Counted from the stretch's first letter, positions 8,521 to 17,288 are shown. The stretch is 64,000 nt of DNA from Nonomuraea wenchangensis (GCF_900111685.1 NZ_FOHX01000020.1:1-64000); one strand, 5' to 3'. The notes: a model not told the origin generated them from the letters alone. A program made the numbers and translations.

Positions 8521-9363
8521 TGGTTCGCGTGGGTTCCGAGGCAGCCCCGTTCCCGCGCCCCTTCGATCACCGTGGCGCGAAGAGGGCCTGTCTCATGCCC
8601 TTGCCTCGCATCTCCGCCCCCGGACAGGCCCTACAGGCAGTCGTCGGCATCAGCCACTTGTGCACACCTAGAGAGGGAACGGACCAGCCTCGCTAGGCTC
8701 CGCGGCGTCTGGCTCCGCTCCACCTGTCGACCTCCCTCGAAGGCTGCCTCGGATGTCCGCCTGGAACACATCCCCATCCCTGGCCGACAACTCGTCCGGA
8801 CTGCATCGCTCGTACAGATGGATGTCCGACTCGAACAGCCCTTACTCGGCATCACAGTCAGCGGGAAGGACGTTGCCTAGGCCGATCGTCACTGTCCCGT
8901 ACGTTACGGGGAGTCATATGGGCGCAGTTGGAGCAAATAGGGACGAATCACGTTCCTTGGGCGATGTTCATCAACAGCGAGACAAGATGAACGCTTCCCT
9001 CTCCGCATGCGGACGGGGAGGACATGCTTGACCGGAACATTACCGCGAACCATTCCATACACAGGGTTACCGGGCCGGTCGTTGAGCGTGGCGTCGTCAC
9101 GTCCCAGGAGGTCACGGCAGGTCGCGCTGATCAAGCAGACAGGACCGGACAATGGAAGAGGCCGCCGATATGTGCTCGGGGGTACACACATCGACGACCT
9201 CTACCGGAGAATCGGGGACCCTTACGGCTGCGTTACAGAGTTTCTCCGATAATTTTCCGCCATCGCAAAGTTGGGGCTCCAGCAGCCTTCGATGACGGTC
9301 GGTTACCTGCCGAATACGGCAACATGGGGCAACGCCTCACACGAACCCCCCAGGGATGGACTA

Positions 9364-10080
9364 GTGGCCACCTCAGATCCGGTCTACCTGCGTGTCGTCG
9401 AAGACATCCGGCGACAGATCACCGACGGCACCCTTCCGCCTGGTGCGCCCATTCCCTCGCGGGCGCAGCTGACCCGCAAATACCAGGTGGGCGAGACTGC
9501 CGCTCGTCATGCGCTGCGTGTGCTCGCGAGCGAGGGTCTCATCATCGGCCGCGTCGGCTCTGGTCATTACGTCAGGGAACGCCCCGTTCTGACCTCTCTC
9601 CACCGTTGGCGTTACCTCGATCACCCGGCCCCGATAGCGGCCGACCTGCAATCTCAGGGCAGACGCGTGACCTGGGAATGGCACAGCGAACCGGCCGAGG
9701 CGGGGCCCGAGATCGCACGCCGCCTCCGGGTCAGGGAGACGACGACGCTCACCAAGACGCACTACGTCTTCCGGGGCGACGGAAGACCGCTCCAACTCGC
9801 GACCTCGTACGAGCCGATGGACTTCGCGCCGCACACCGAGGAGGAGCGGCGCAGCCTGTTCGCGAGGCTGTACGCGCACGGCATCAAGGTCACCGAGGTC
9901 GTCGAGAGCGTCAGCACCCGCGTTCCCCGCCCAGCCGAGAGCGACGCACTTGACCTGTCGGCGGGGGTGCACGTGCTGCATGTGGAGCGTACGCATTGGG
10001 CGGGCGATCGTCCCGTCGAGACGAGCGACATCGTCATTCCCGGCGACCGGTTCCGGGTGACGTACAGCATGCCCGCTTAG
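9364..10080 (+). CDS. GntR-family regulator, HutC/UTRA type
   Basis: The 238-residue protein starts at the GTG at 9364 (MATSDPVYLRVVEDI), preceded by AGGGA. Residues about 5-72 form the GntR winged helix (IRRQITDGTLPPGAPIPSR, YQVGETAARHALRVLASEGLI, GSGHYVRE). The rest is a UTRA ligand-binding domain ending VETSDIVIPGDRFRVTYSMP. UTRA regulators are one-component repressors released by small metabolites. No structural gene is adjacent: both flanks are gene-poor for about 1 kb, so the target is unclear and autoregulation is the default guess. A hairpin follows the stop. Confidence 0.92.
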   Translation: MATSDPVYLRVVEDIRRQITDGTLPPGAPIPSRAQLTRKYQVGETAARHALRVLASEGLIIGRVGSGHYVRERPVLTSLHRWRYLDHPAPIAADLQSQGRRVTWEWHSEPAEAGPEIARRLRVRETTTLTKTHYVFRGDGRPLQLATSYEPMDFAPHTEEERRSLFARLYAHGIKVTEVVESVSTRVPRPAESDALDLSAGVHVLHVERTHWAGDRPVETSDIVIPGDRFRVTYSMPA

Positions 10081-10105
10081 GAGCTGCTCAGCCGACGCGG
10101 AAGGC

Positions 10106-10137
10106 TCCGGGCGAGCCCCACCATCTCCTCGCCCGGA
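10106..10137 (+). terminator. Hairpin terminator of the GntR gene
   Basis: Ten-base perfect arms (TCCGGGCGAG and its complement) around a 12-base loop, 25 bases after the stop codon of the GntR gene. Confidence 0.6.
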
Positions 10138-11056
10138 ACCTCCTACCGTCCATACTCCGCATCGGTACGTCGAAGCCCAAGACGAGCAAGGCAGACCTCA
10201 CCCCCACCCCGCCCATTCATCGCCTGTGATGTCGCAGCGCCGAGGGGCCCTTTGGTCGGCGAGTGCCGGCGGCACGGCACGCCTGAACGTCTCATCTTTC
10301 CGCTGAAGATGCGTGAATACGTACTGGCGGGATGGGTGCTTATGCAATCGCCTGACGTTCCGCGGCGCGGGGTTGCGACGCCGTGTCTCCGTGAACGGCA
10401 GGTCAGGGAGTTGAAGCTGGTTGCGGTCAGGCCCTCCGCCCGCGTTCAGGGCTCGGGGCAGGGGACGGCAGGAGGTCCGTCTTGTCCGACCGCGCGAGTT
10501 GCGTGATCTTATTGAGGCAGACGGTAGGGTGGAGAGGCCCTGCTCGTGGGCAGACTCGGCAGGCGTTGAGGCGGTAGCGAGGCTCCGGTTGGGGCATCAG
10601 CTCCTGATCAACTGGCGCCTGGTCGCGGGCCTCCACCCATTCGCGGCGCGGCGACCATCCTGCGCACGTTCATCGTGATCAGGGCCGTACCAGATGAGAG
10701 AGTCCGCTGCTCTGCAACGCTCTGGTCGACTTGAGCCGAGCAAAACGACTTCGCACTGCTCAGCGTAGACAAATGACTGATGGCTGTCGCTGCACCTTCC
10801 GAGGGCGGCATTTGCCGACATATCTCCGGTAGGCGGCGGGTAGACGATCGTGCACGTCGTCGGCTGATCACTGACGACGGCACGCTTTCTCCGCTCTCCA
10901 ATGCGCATCGTATCGGCCGCATATTGGGCGCTTCTCTTGATCGTAAACAAAATATACAAGACGTAACAATCGTCCAGTAACGAGCAGAACGCATGGCAGC
11001 AGGAGCGGGCCGGAAATTGTCGGTTGTCGTTGATAGAACGGTCGCGGAGGTTGCCG
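10138..11056. other. Gene-poor interval before radC
   Basis: About 920 bases in which neither strand offers a frame with convincing codon bias, a ribosome-binding site and a recognisable product. The right part (10750-11000) is noticeably AT-richer than its surroundings, including AAACAAAATATACAAG near 10946-10961, and probably contains the radC promoter. It may include degraded genes. Confidence 0.5.
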
Positions 11057-11713
11057 ATGCGTCTCAAAGACTTGTCCAAGCAAGACCGGCCCCGCGAACG
11101 CCTTATGTCCAGGGGTGCGAGTGCCCTGGCGGACCGGGAGCTGCTGGCCGTGATCCTCGGCTCCGGGTTCCGTGGCTCCAGCGCCCTGGATCTGGCCACA
11201 CAAGTCATCGATCACTGTGGAGACCTCGACAGGCTGGGCCGTTCCGACCCGCATCGGCTGCTCACCGTACCGGGCATCGGCCCTGCCAAGGCGGCGAGGG
11301 TGGCGGCGGCCTTCCACCTCGCCCGGCGGGCCGAGGCCGAGCCCGAGCGCGCACGCATCACCAGCACCACCGACCTGGCCCGTCACTGCGCCCCTCTCCT
11401 CCGCGGGCACACACAGGAACGCCTGGTCATGGTCGTGTGTGACACGGGCGGACGGGTGCTGAAACGGTCAGTCGTCACCGAAGGCGGCGCCGATCACACG
11501 GCGATGCCGGTTCGGGAGATGATCACCGAGGTGCTCACCACGGGCGGCGCGATGTTCGGCCTCGCGCACAACCATCCGAGCGGATCCCTGGATCCGAGCA
11601 GCGCCGATCGGGAGGCGACCGCCCGCCTCATCGAGGCCGCCGAAACAGTCGGATTGCGGCTGCTCGACCACCTGATCATCACGGACACCGCTTGGCGGCG
11701 AATCCCCACATAA
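11057..11713 (+). CDS. radC: RadC family protein (JAB/MPN metalloprotein-like)
   Basis: The ATG at 11057 has a good GGAGG site six bases upstream and gives 218 residues. The N-terminal part (1-90) is a helix-hairpin-helix-like region (PGIGPAKAARVAAAFHLARR). The C-terminal JAB domain has the metal motif HNHPSG (171-176) followed by SLDPSSADREAT. Despite the name RadC, the family's biochemical role is unsettled; members occur both in core genomes and on mobile elements, where they may process or protect DNA. Here it is flanked by long gene-poor stretches and regulators, which fits an accessory or formerly mobile location. Length and motifs are complete. Confidence 0.9.
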   Translation: MRLKDLSKQDRPRERLMSRGASALADRELLAVILGSGFRGSSALDLATQVIDHCGDLDRLGRSDPHRLLTVPGIGPAKAARVAAAFHLARRAEAEPERARITSTTDLARHCAPLLRGHTQERLVMVVCDTGGRVLKRSVVTEGGADHTAMPVREMITEVLTTGGAMFGLAHNHPSGSLDPSSADREATARLIEAAETVGLRLLDHLIITDTAWRRIPT

Positions 11714-12020
11714 ATGCCATCCACTCGCCCACCGAACGCTAAAGGGAATCATCTTGTGTATAGCGTCGAACGGCTATTTTCCAAGCTCGGCCCATGAGAA
11801 TCTAATGCCGCGGGTAGGCCGTTACGGACGTCAGCCGGCCAGTGCTCGTCATGGGTGTGGTCCTCCGCCTTCTGGGCGAGGGTCGTGTCCATGCTTCCGC
11901 GCCGATCCCAGGCGAAGTGTTCTCGGTCGCGTCGATGGTTTTCTGACCGGGGCGTTCCCGCCTGAGGTTGCGGTGCGAAGGCGCGCAGCGCGTGAAGGAT
12001 GGTCTACTTCACGTGCGCAC

Positions 12021-12079
12021 GGCAGAGGTGCCCGTATTCCGGGTCCGCGGCTTCGGCTTGGAATACGGGCACCTCTGCC
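12021..12079. repeat. Perfect 20-bp inverted repeat with 19-base loop
   Basis: The arms 12021-12040 and 12060-12079 are exact reverse complements over 20 bases, around a 19-base GC-rich loop. Eight bases to the left, CGTGAAG (11991-11997) and CTTCACG (12007-12013) form a second, smaller hairpin. The spacing and perfection suggest an RNA hairpin, a protein-binding site or a mobile-element end rather than chance. It is about 310 bases beyond radC with no T-run, so a simple radC terminator is unlikely. Confidence 0.75.
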
Positions 12080-12575
12080 AACACCTACCGGTCGGTGCCG
12101 GCAGGTCGTGTTTCGTCAGTGCAGACAGCAAAGAAGAGTGCGATTCCCGCCGCAGTGCGCCCTCCTGGCCTCTGAGAGGGCTAGACCCACCGCGGCGTCG
12201 ATCCTCATAGTCAGCTGGGCTCGGTGCTGTTTGGGTCGACGGTCCGTTGAGGGGAGGAGGTGATCGTGAGTGGCGTCGGCGATCGCTCTCGTCGGCGAAG
12301 TCCCGCCCAGCGTTGAGGTCGGTCGGGCGAGTTTCGAGGCGATCTCCGGTACTGCGGCTGAGCCGGGGCCTCGTGATCGTGGGCGTGGCCGACGGCAGGT
12401 GCGGTGCAGAGGGAACACCTGCCGTGTACGGGACAAATGAGTGCAGTTCACCTGTCTCCGTTCAACGGGCGCGGTGGTACCCGCGGCCGTGGAACACGAC
12501 ATCGTGAGCACCTTGATATCCCTGAGTACGAATGTCGTGTCAGACCCGGCTCGGCGGCGGCGGTGGAGCCGGGAA

Positions 12576-12603
12576 GCGGGGAGCGGGGAGCGGGGAGCGG
12601 GGA
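12576..12603. repeat. Tandem heptamer GCGGGGA x4
   Basis: Four exact head-to-tail copies of GCGGGGA, a small slippage-prone array in non-coding DNA. Confidence 0.8.
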
Positions 12604-12760
12604 TTTCGTTCCGAATGACCCAGGAGTTCAGTCAGGCAGGGAACCTGGGTCGTTCGAGAAGCCCGGGTACTTCACGGGCATGTTGGTTCGGCGGGTGCAG
12701 GGTGCGCACCTGTGTTCCGAACGGCGGGGTCGCTTCGGTTCGGGTGTAGATAGTGCCGAC

Positions 12761-12796
12761 GCAAGAGGTCGAGGCGGCGCAAGAGGTCGAGGCAAC
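12761..12796. repeat. Tandem 18-bp duplication
   Basis: Two adjacent 18-base units that share GCAAGAGGTCGAGGC exactly. No gene is associated. Confidence 0.75.
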
Positions 12797-12915
12797 GGTC
12801 AACGCATAGATTTCGACACAAGACGTTATCGAGACAGCAGGTTTCCGCGCAAAAAGCGTCGGTCGCTACATGCTCAATGGTGTCGGGGTGGGGCCATGGG
12901 TTTGATGTGGGGTAA

Positions 12916-13218
12916 TTAGGTGGCTCTGCCCTGTAGGAGCCTCATCCACATCGTCGTTATGCCGGCCGGGCTGAATCGAGGGCACTCATCGATCAGGATG
13001 CCTCCATCATCTCTGCGCGTTCTGCGGATGAAGAAGAGGCCGCCTGTCTGGCAGAGCTCATAGGAGACGAGCTGACAGGTACATGTGTAGTCGCGCACGC
13101 GTACACGTTCCCAAGGTGCACGGGGTGGCGCCCACTGCAGAGAGACATGGCCGGGGCGGGGTCGCGGGACATGCGCGGCTAGGCAGGCGGCGCGCGGGGA
13201 GAGGGCGAGCTCGGTCAT
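12916..13218 (-). CDS. Hypothetical small protein with a CTC motif, divergent from tandem GntR genes
   Basis: The 100-residue ORF starts at the ATG at 13218. It has an Ala/Pro/Arg-rich N-terminal half and a more structured C-terminal half (RVRDYTCTCQLVSYELCQTG, GLFFIRRTRRDDGGI, then MWMRLLQGRAT). The pattern of Cys residues followed by YELC-x-GGLxFIRR looks like a conserved globular domain rather than a random frame; I believe similar short proteins accompany GntR regulators in actinomycetes, but I cannot name the family. It is transcribed away from the double-GntR gene across a palindrome at 13228-13243, so co-regulation is likely. The true start may be further inside. Confidence 0.6.
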   Translation of the reverse strand: MTELALSPRAACLAAHVPRPRPGHVSLQWAPPRAPWERVRVRDYTCTCQLVSYELCQTGGLFFIRRTRRDDGGILIDECPRFSPAGITTMWMRLLQGRAT

Positions 13219-13227
13219 GACTTGATC

Positions 13228-13243
13228 ATACGTCTAGTTGTAT
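13228..13243. promoter_or_regulatory. Palindromic candidate operator for the GntR pair
   Basis: ATAC-gt-CTAG-tt-GTAT is a 16-base palindrome with mismatches only at the two spacer positions. It sits nine bases upstream of the 12916-13218 start and about 85 bases upstream of the first double-winged-helix regulator. TTGTATC and ACGTCTA, present here, recur at 13820-13836 ahead of the second regulator gene, which suggests related regulation of both. Confidence 0.55.
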
Positions 13244-13328
13244 CTGCTTGTGCGCTCAGTAAGGAGCATCTGTCTAAACGGGCAGGACAATATGCCAGGT
13301 CTTGTACCTCTTCGCCTATGTTTCATGT

Positions 13329-13805
13329 GTGCTCGACTACGACGGCGACACCCACATCTACCTCCAGATCGCCGACATCATCCGGCGGCGCGTTGCCGGG
13401 CTCTCGTCCGGACACCCAGTGCCCAGCGAGGCCGACATCCAGCAGGAGTTCGGCGTTGCGAGGACCACGGCCAGACGGGCGATTCACGTCCTGCGCGAAG
13501 AGGGGCTTGTCTACACCGTTCAGGGCGAAGGGGCATTCGTCGGCACACCCGACGAAGCTCCTCGCAAGAAGCGAAAAGTGCCGCTGTATCAGCAGATTGC
13601 CTCGGACATCGCGGAACAGATCAAGTCAGGTGAGTTCGCCCCTCGGCGTCCTATCCCGGGCGAGGCTGCCCTGGTCAACCAGTACGGCGTGGCGCGTGAG
13701 ACGGTGCGACGGGCCATGGCGCTCCTGCGAGAGCAGGGCTGGGTCTACACCGTTGCTCAGCGTGGCAGTTATGTCTCACCGAAAGAGTCGTGGCCCCAGG
13801 CTTGA
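13329..13805 (+). CDS. Tandem winged-helix GntR-like regulator (first paralogue)
   Basis: From the GTG at 13329 (V/MLDYDGDTHIYLQIADI) the protein has 158 residues and consists of two GntR winged helices in a row. Domain 1 (about 8-72) has VPSEADIQQEFGVARTTARR and QGEGAFVGTP. After a short basic linker (PRKKRKV), domain 2 (about 84-152) has IPGEAALVNQYGVARETVRR and QRGSYVSP. There is no effector-binding domain, unlike FadR, HutC or MocR types. Such a protein could bind a palindrome as a monomer or two sites as a dimer. The start is chosen because the next gene starts in the same way (GTGCTCGAC). An ATG nine codons upstream is possible. Confidence 0.82.
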   Translation: MLDYDGDTHIYLQIADIIRRRVAGLSSGHPVPSEADIQQEFGVARTTARRAIHVLREEGLVYTVQGEGAFVGTPDEAPRKKRKVPLYQQIASDIAEQIKSGEFAPRRPIPGEAALVNQYGVARETVRRAMALLREQGWVYTVAQRGSYVSPKESWPQA

Positions 13806-13846
13806 ACTCACTCAACTGCTTGTATCGAGACGTCTACGCTGGGAAC

Positions 13847-14332
13847 GTGCTCGACCGTAACGGGCCTGTCCCGCTCTACATCCAGGTCGCTGAGGTCATC
13901 GAGGAACGGATCGCCAGCGGTGAGCTGACCCATGGCGACGCCGTGCCGAGTGAGGCTGCCATGGAGGAGGAGTTCGAGATCGCGCGCACCACGGCGCGCA
14001 ACGTGGCGCGGGAGCTTCGCAGGCGCCGGCTGGTTCACACCGTTCAGGGAGAGGGCACGTTCGTGGGGCCGCCCGGAGTGCCGTTGCGGAAGCGTTCGAG
14101 GGCCATATACGTACGGATCGCGGACGAGATCGCGCTCCGGATTCGGCGGGGTGAGCTGCGGCCCCACCGGGCGATTCCGAGTGAGGAGTCGTTGATGCGG
14201 CGGCATGGGGTCGCCAAGGTCACCGCGCGAAAGGCTGTGGCGCGTCTGCGGGAGTGTGGCTGGGTGTTCACGGTGCCTCAGCGCGGGACCTACGTCTCGG
14301 CGCGGGAGGAGTGGCCGGTCGAATGGCGCTGA
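13847..14332 (+). CDS. Tandem winged-helix GntR-like regulator (second paralogue)
   Basis: The 161-residue protein repeats the layout of its upstream neighbour: domain 1 (VPSEAAMEEEFEIARTTARN, QGEGTFVGPP), basic linker (LRKRSRA), domain 2 (IPSEESLMRRHGVAKVTARK, QRGTYVS). The GTG at 13847 is preceded by TACGCT six bases upstream, a -10-like element that would make the mRNA leaderless. The gap after the first paralogue is only 41 bases, yet it contains its own TTGTATC/ACGTCTA elements, so it may be transcribed both from upstream and independently. Four winged helices in two consecutive genes point to gene duplication on top of an older domain duplication. No target gene beyond the divergent small ORF is obvious. 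Confidence 0.82.
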   Translation: MLDRNGPVPLYIQVAEVIEERIASGELTHGDAVPSEAAMEEEFEIARTTARNVARELRRRRLVHTVQGEGTFVGPPGVPLRKRSRAIYVRIADEIALRIRRGELRPHRAIPSEESLMRRHGVAKVTARKAVARLRECGWVFTVPQRGTYVSAREEWPVEWR

Positions 14333-14645
14333 TCGTCGGGGCCGGCTCGATGGCGCCGCAGGGATCGGCCAAATGAGCGTTCATCAGGGCTGAGGCTTGC
14401 TGGGCGAGGCGTCGGTCGAGTGCGGACGGCGGGAGGCCTGGCCTGTCAGGTGCTTCTCGACGATTGGTTCGTCGGCCCCGGGAAGGCATCATGCGGCGGG
14501 TCTGGGTCGCGGTCGGGCGCTCGGCTCTTCTCGTCCGGATTTCGTTTGTCGGGGATCGGCTGTGCTCCTGCGAGGCAGTGCGCTCAACCGCCGATGGCGG
14601 GCCATGGAGCGACGCTCGCTTCGGTGATGTGCTCGATGAGCTCGT
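14333..14645. other. Intergenic interval, nothing recognised
   Basis: 313 bases between the second regulator and the ASCH gene, which ends here from the other strand. I see no gene, and no strong hairpin that would act as a shared terminator. Confidence 0.5.
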
Positions 14646-15047
14646 CTACGGGGTGTCGACAACGTGGAAGCGTACGCAGACGACGATCGTGGTGTCATCG
14701 ACATCGAAGCCCTGCGACGACCAATAGTCGCGGTGGACCTCGCGCCAGTTCTCGATCGAGGTGTAGCCCTCGCCTTCCGCGTGGGCGAAGTCCCACGGAA
14801 CGTTCGCGAACGGGACGAGGTCGACTCGGGTGATCTCCAGTTCGGCCGCCCGGTCCCCGGCGTCGGTCAGCAGGATCAGGCGTTCGCCGACGTGCTCGAC
14901 CTCCTCGCCCTCGGCCTCGTAGTCCAGGGCGAGGAGGCCGGCCGTCGCGGTCTTACGGCCGATGAGGACCAGATTGGTGAGCCGGGTACGAAGTTCGCCC
15001 GGAGTGCCGAGTTCGAGCGTCCGGAGCCCATCGAATCGAGGCCACAT
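14646..15047 (-). CDS. ASCH domain-containing protein
   Basis: The ATG at 15047 (MWPRFDGLRTLELGTPGELR) gives 133 residues; a TTG two codons earlier is the alternative. The core reads LVLIGRKTATAGLLALDYE, then an LILLTDAGDRAAELEITRV strand-loop-strand and the signature EGEGYTSIENWREVHRDYW. This is the ASCH fold, a PUA-like beta-barrel predicted to bind RNA or modified nucleotides; a few members hydrolyse N4-acetylcytidine. It lies 28 bases downstream of the diiron gene on the same strand, so the two may share a transcript. The function here is not known beyond the fold. Confidence 0.88.
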   Translation of the reverse strand: MWPRFDGLRTLELGTPGELRTRLTNLVLIGRKTATAGLLALDYEAEGEEVEHVGERLILLTDAGDRAAELEITRVDLVPFANVPWDFAHAEGEGYTSIENWREVHRDYWSSQGFDVDDTTIVVCVRFHVVDTP

Positions 15048-15074
15048 GGGCAATACCGTACGGGACCGTACCGG

Positions 15075-16097
15075 TCAGAAGACCGGGATGATGTCCTCCG
15101 GGTCGAGGAAGTCGACCTCGACCCCTTCCAGGTCCAGCTCGGGGATGGCGGGAAAGGCGATGCCCCACCGCTCGACGATGGCGCGGACGCGGGCCATGGC
15201 GACGCGCCAGTTCTCCGCCTGCTCCTCGTACGACAGCACCCCCAGCCCCGCCTCCCTCGCGTAGTCCATGAGGACGCGGTGGTTGTGCAGGAAGTACGGC
15301 GGCAATTCCCAGAAGCCCCCGGGCGGCTCCCAGAGGATCATGCTGAGGAAGACGAAGCCCGCCCGGAGCTGGCGTGTGATGAGGCCGCGGGTGTCGTCGG
15401 TGAGGCCGGGCCATTCGTTGTCCAGGATCGTCATGCAGATCTGGAGATGGCGGGACTCGTCGCGTCCGATGCGCTGGAACATCTCGCTGAAGACCGGGTG
15501 CTGCGTGCCCGACGACATGCCTCTGAACAGTGTCGAGGCCGCCATCTCGCCCATCATGAAGCTGGTGAACAGCACCGGCAGCGAGTACTTGCCGACGGCC
15601 GAGTTGTAGCCGTTCCAGTAGCGGCCGCCGTTGTGGTAGAGCCAGCCGATGTTGTTGTGGGCGGCGTGTTCCAGGTCGTCGGACGGGGTCCAGTCGAGCG
15701 GGCCGCCGGGCCAGAGCTTGGCGATGGAGCGCTGGCAGCACTCCTCGTGGTTCATCTCGTCGCGGGTGATCGAGAAGAAGCACTTCCTGACCGGGTCTTC
15801 CTCGTGCTTCTCGAAGGCGCTGATGGTGGCGCGGGCGAAGACGGCGGGCCCCGAGGCGTCGAAGTTGGCCAGGACGGCGAACCAGTACATGATCCCGAGG
15901 CGCTGCTCACGGGTGAAGTCCTCGGGCTTGAGCTGGTCCCAGGGCAGGTCGGCCGGGTTCCAGACCATGCGTTTGGACTTCTCGTAGATCGCGGCGAGTT
16001 TCTCCGTCTCGACGCGCCACTCCATCGGATAGATGTTGGGCTGCGGGATTTCCGGTGCGGGCCAGAAGCCGCCCTCCGGGATCGTGAGGTCCGCCAT
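15075..16097 (-). CDS. Ferritin-like diiron protein (R2/N-oxygenase-like), substrate unknown
   Basis: The ATG at 16097 follows a strong AGGAGGTG nine bases upstream, giving 340 residues. Two ExxH motifs stand out: Glu114-MN-His117 in ITRDEMNHEECC and Glu214-SR-His217 in RIGRDESRHLQI, with Glu184 in FMMGEMAAS between them. This is the carboxylate/histidine ligand set of a four-helix diiron centre, as in ribonucleotide reductase R2, AurF/CmlI-type N-oxygenases and related oxygenases. The chain ends in an acidic tail (LDPEDIIPVF). No reductase or ferredoxin gene is adjacent. An ASCH protein follows and an EamA exporter precedes it on the same strand. I cannot assign a substrate; it is not a standard NrdB because no NrdA or NrdE is nearby. 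Confidence 0.7.
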   Translation of the reverse strand: MADLTIPEGGFWPAPEIPQPNIYPMEWRVETEKLAAIYEKSKRMVWNPADLPWDQLKPEDFTREQRLGIMYWFAVLANFDASGPAVFARATISAFEKHEEDPVRKCFFSITRDEMNHEECCQRSIAKLWPGGPLDWTPSDDLEHAAHNNIGWLYHNGGRYWNGYNSAVGKYSLPVLFTSFMMGEMAASTLFRGMSSGTQHPVFSEMFQRIGRDESRHLQICMTILDNEWPGLTDDTRGLITRQLRAGFVFLSMILWEPPGGFWELPPYFLHNHRVLMDYAREAGLGVLSYEEQAENWRVAMARVRAIVERWGIAFPAIPELDLEGVEVDFLDPEDIIPVF

Positions 16098-16145
16098 AGT
16101 TTGTGACACCTCCTCTTCCAATCCTGCGCGGAGGCGTCACGGCTT

Positions 16146-17288
16146 TCAAGTACGGGCGCGCTGGGTGATGGCGACACAGACGAGTACGGCGAGCGCGGCG
16201 GCCACCGTCACCGGACCGAACCGTTCGCCCATGAGGAACCACGCCCAGATCAGGGTGAGGAGCGGCTGGGTGAGCTGGGTCTGGCCGGCGCGGGCGATTC
16301 CGCCCTTGGCGAGACCCGCATACCAGGGGAAGAAACCCAGGAACATGGAGATGACCGCGACGTAGGCGAAACCGGCGAGCGCCCCGGGGGTGACGGTGAC
16401 GGGCGTGAGCACGGTCAGCGCGGCCGTGACGGGGGCGGTGACGGGCAGGGACAGAACGAGGGCGTGGGAGATCACCTGCCAGCCGGGGGTGTCACGGGCC
16501 AACCGGCCGCCCTCGGTGTAGCCGATCGCGGCGGAACCCAGCGCGGCCAGGAGAAGCAGGTCGGGCCAGGCCGCGGCTGCCGTACCTTCCTGCTGGAGGA
16601 GGGTGAAGGCGGTGACGGCTGCGGCGCCCGACAGGCAGGCCGCCCAGAACAGCGGACGCGGGCGTTCACCGGCGCGCAGCACGGCACAGGCGGCGGTGGC
16701 GGCCGGGAGGAGCGCGGTGATCACGGCGGCATGGGACGTGCTGGAGCCCAAGGCCAGGGCCAGACCGCTGAAGACGGGGAAGCCGAAGACGACGCCAAGG
16801 GAGATCAGCGCGTACGGGCCCCAGAGGTGGCGCGGCGGGAGAAGAGGGCGGCGGGCGGCTCGCAAGCAGACGACGGCGAGCACGCCGGCCACGGCGGCCC
16901 GGCCGATGGCCACCAGCCACGGGTTGAAGCCCTCCATGGCGTAGACGGTGCCGGGGAAGGAGCCGGAGAAGGCGAGCACGCCGAGAAGGGCCAGAAACGT
17001 CCCCCCAGTACGGGCCCTACGGGCGTTCAAGGCCCGAGCGTTCAAGGCTCGAGTGTCGAGGTCCTGAGCGTCCTGACCCTGAGCGTCCTGACCCTGAGCG
17101 TCCAGGTCCTGAGGGGCGGGCCCAGGAGCACCGGATCTCCGAACGCCGGGCTTTCGGGAGACCCCGGCAGGGACGCGCGGGCCGCCAGAAGCAGCGACTT
17201 CCGAAGTGGCCGCTGCGCCGGGCGCAGCGGGCGCAGCGGAGGAGACCGCTACTCCCTCCCCATCAGTAGCGCTATCATCATTCTTCAT
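16146..17288 (-). CDS. EamA/DMT-family transporter with an uncertain low-complexity N-terminus
   Basis: Ten hydrophobic helices from about residue 95 on (TFLALLGVLAFSGSFPGTVY, WLVAIGRAAVAGVLAVVCL and so on) and an internal two-fold repeat identify a drug/metabolite exporter of the EamA family. The longest sensible start, an ATG at 17288, overlaps the start codon of the divergent MocR gene and would add about 90 residues of Ala/Gly/Pro and DAQGQDAQ-type repeats encoded by a 15-bp minisatellite (about 17065-17115). The real start may be within or after this stretch, near RRARTGGTF. The divergent MocR regulator probably controls it, a common pairing for amine or amino-acid export. A 48-base gap separates it from the diiron gene. 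Confidence 0.85.
   Translation of the reverse strand: MKNDDSATDGEGVAVSSAAPAAPGAAATSEVAASGGPRVPAGVSRKPGVRRSGAPGPAPQDLDAQGQDAQGQDAQDLDTRALNARALNARRARTGGTFLALLGVLAFSGSFPGTVYAMEGFNPWLVAIGRAAVAGVLAVVCLRAARRPLLPPRHLWGPYALISLGVVFGFPVFSGLALALGSSTSHAAVITALLPAATAACAVLRAGERPRPLFWAACLSGAAAVTAFTLLQQEGTAAAAWPDLLLLAALGSAAIGYTEGGRLARDTPGWQVISHALVLSLPVTAPVTAALTVLTPVTVTPGALAGFAYVAVISMFLGFFPWYAGLAKGGIARAGQTQLTQPLLTLIWAWFLMGERFGPVTVAAALAVLVCVAITQRART

Larger units (their letters stand above)
11714..12915. other. Gene-poor interval with inverted and tandem repeats
   Basis: About 1.2 kb without a gene I can support on either strand. Open frames exist because of the GC content but lack third-position bias, recognisable products or ribosome sites. 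It contains the inverted repeats at 11991-12079 and the tandem repeats at 12576-12603 and 12761-12796 listed separately. The right end (12810-12915) is AT-richer. Confidence 0.5.

Noticed and set aside
10868..11410. Minus-strand frame over the radC start
   Set aside because: It overlaps radC antisense and has no recognisable product. radC has a GGAGG site and the HNHPSG motif.
12247..12919. Several open frames in the gene-poor interval before the double-GntR genes
   Set aside because: They include the tandem repeats, have poor codon bias and resemble nothing; kept as non-coding.
13820..13836. A second full palindrome upstream of the second GntR paralogue
   Set aside because: TTGTATC and ACGTCTA recur, and AGACGTCT is a short palindrome, but the overall symmetry of the 13228 site is not reproduced, so I did not list it as an operator.
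14664..16106. A 480-codon plus-strand frame opposite the ASCH and diiron genes
   Set aside because: Low-complexity Asp/Glu/Arg-rich translation with no family resemblance; the minus-strand genes have good ribosome sites and motifs.
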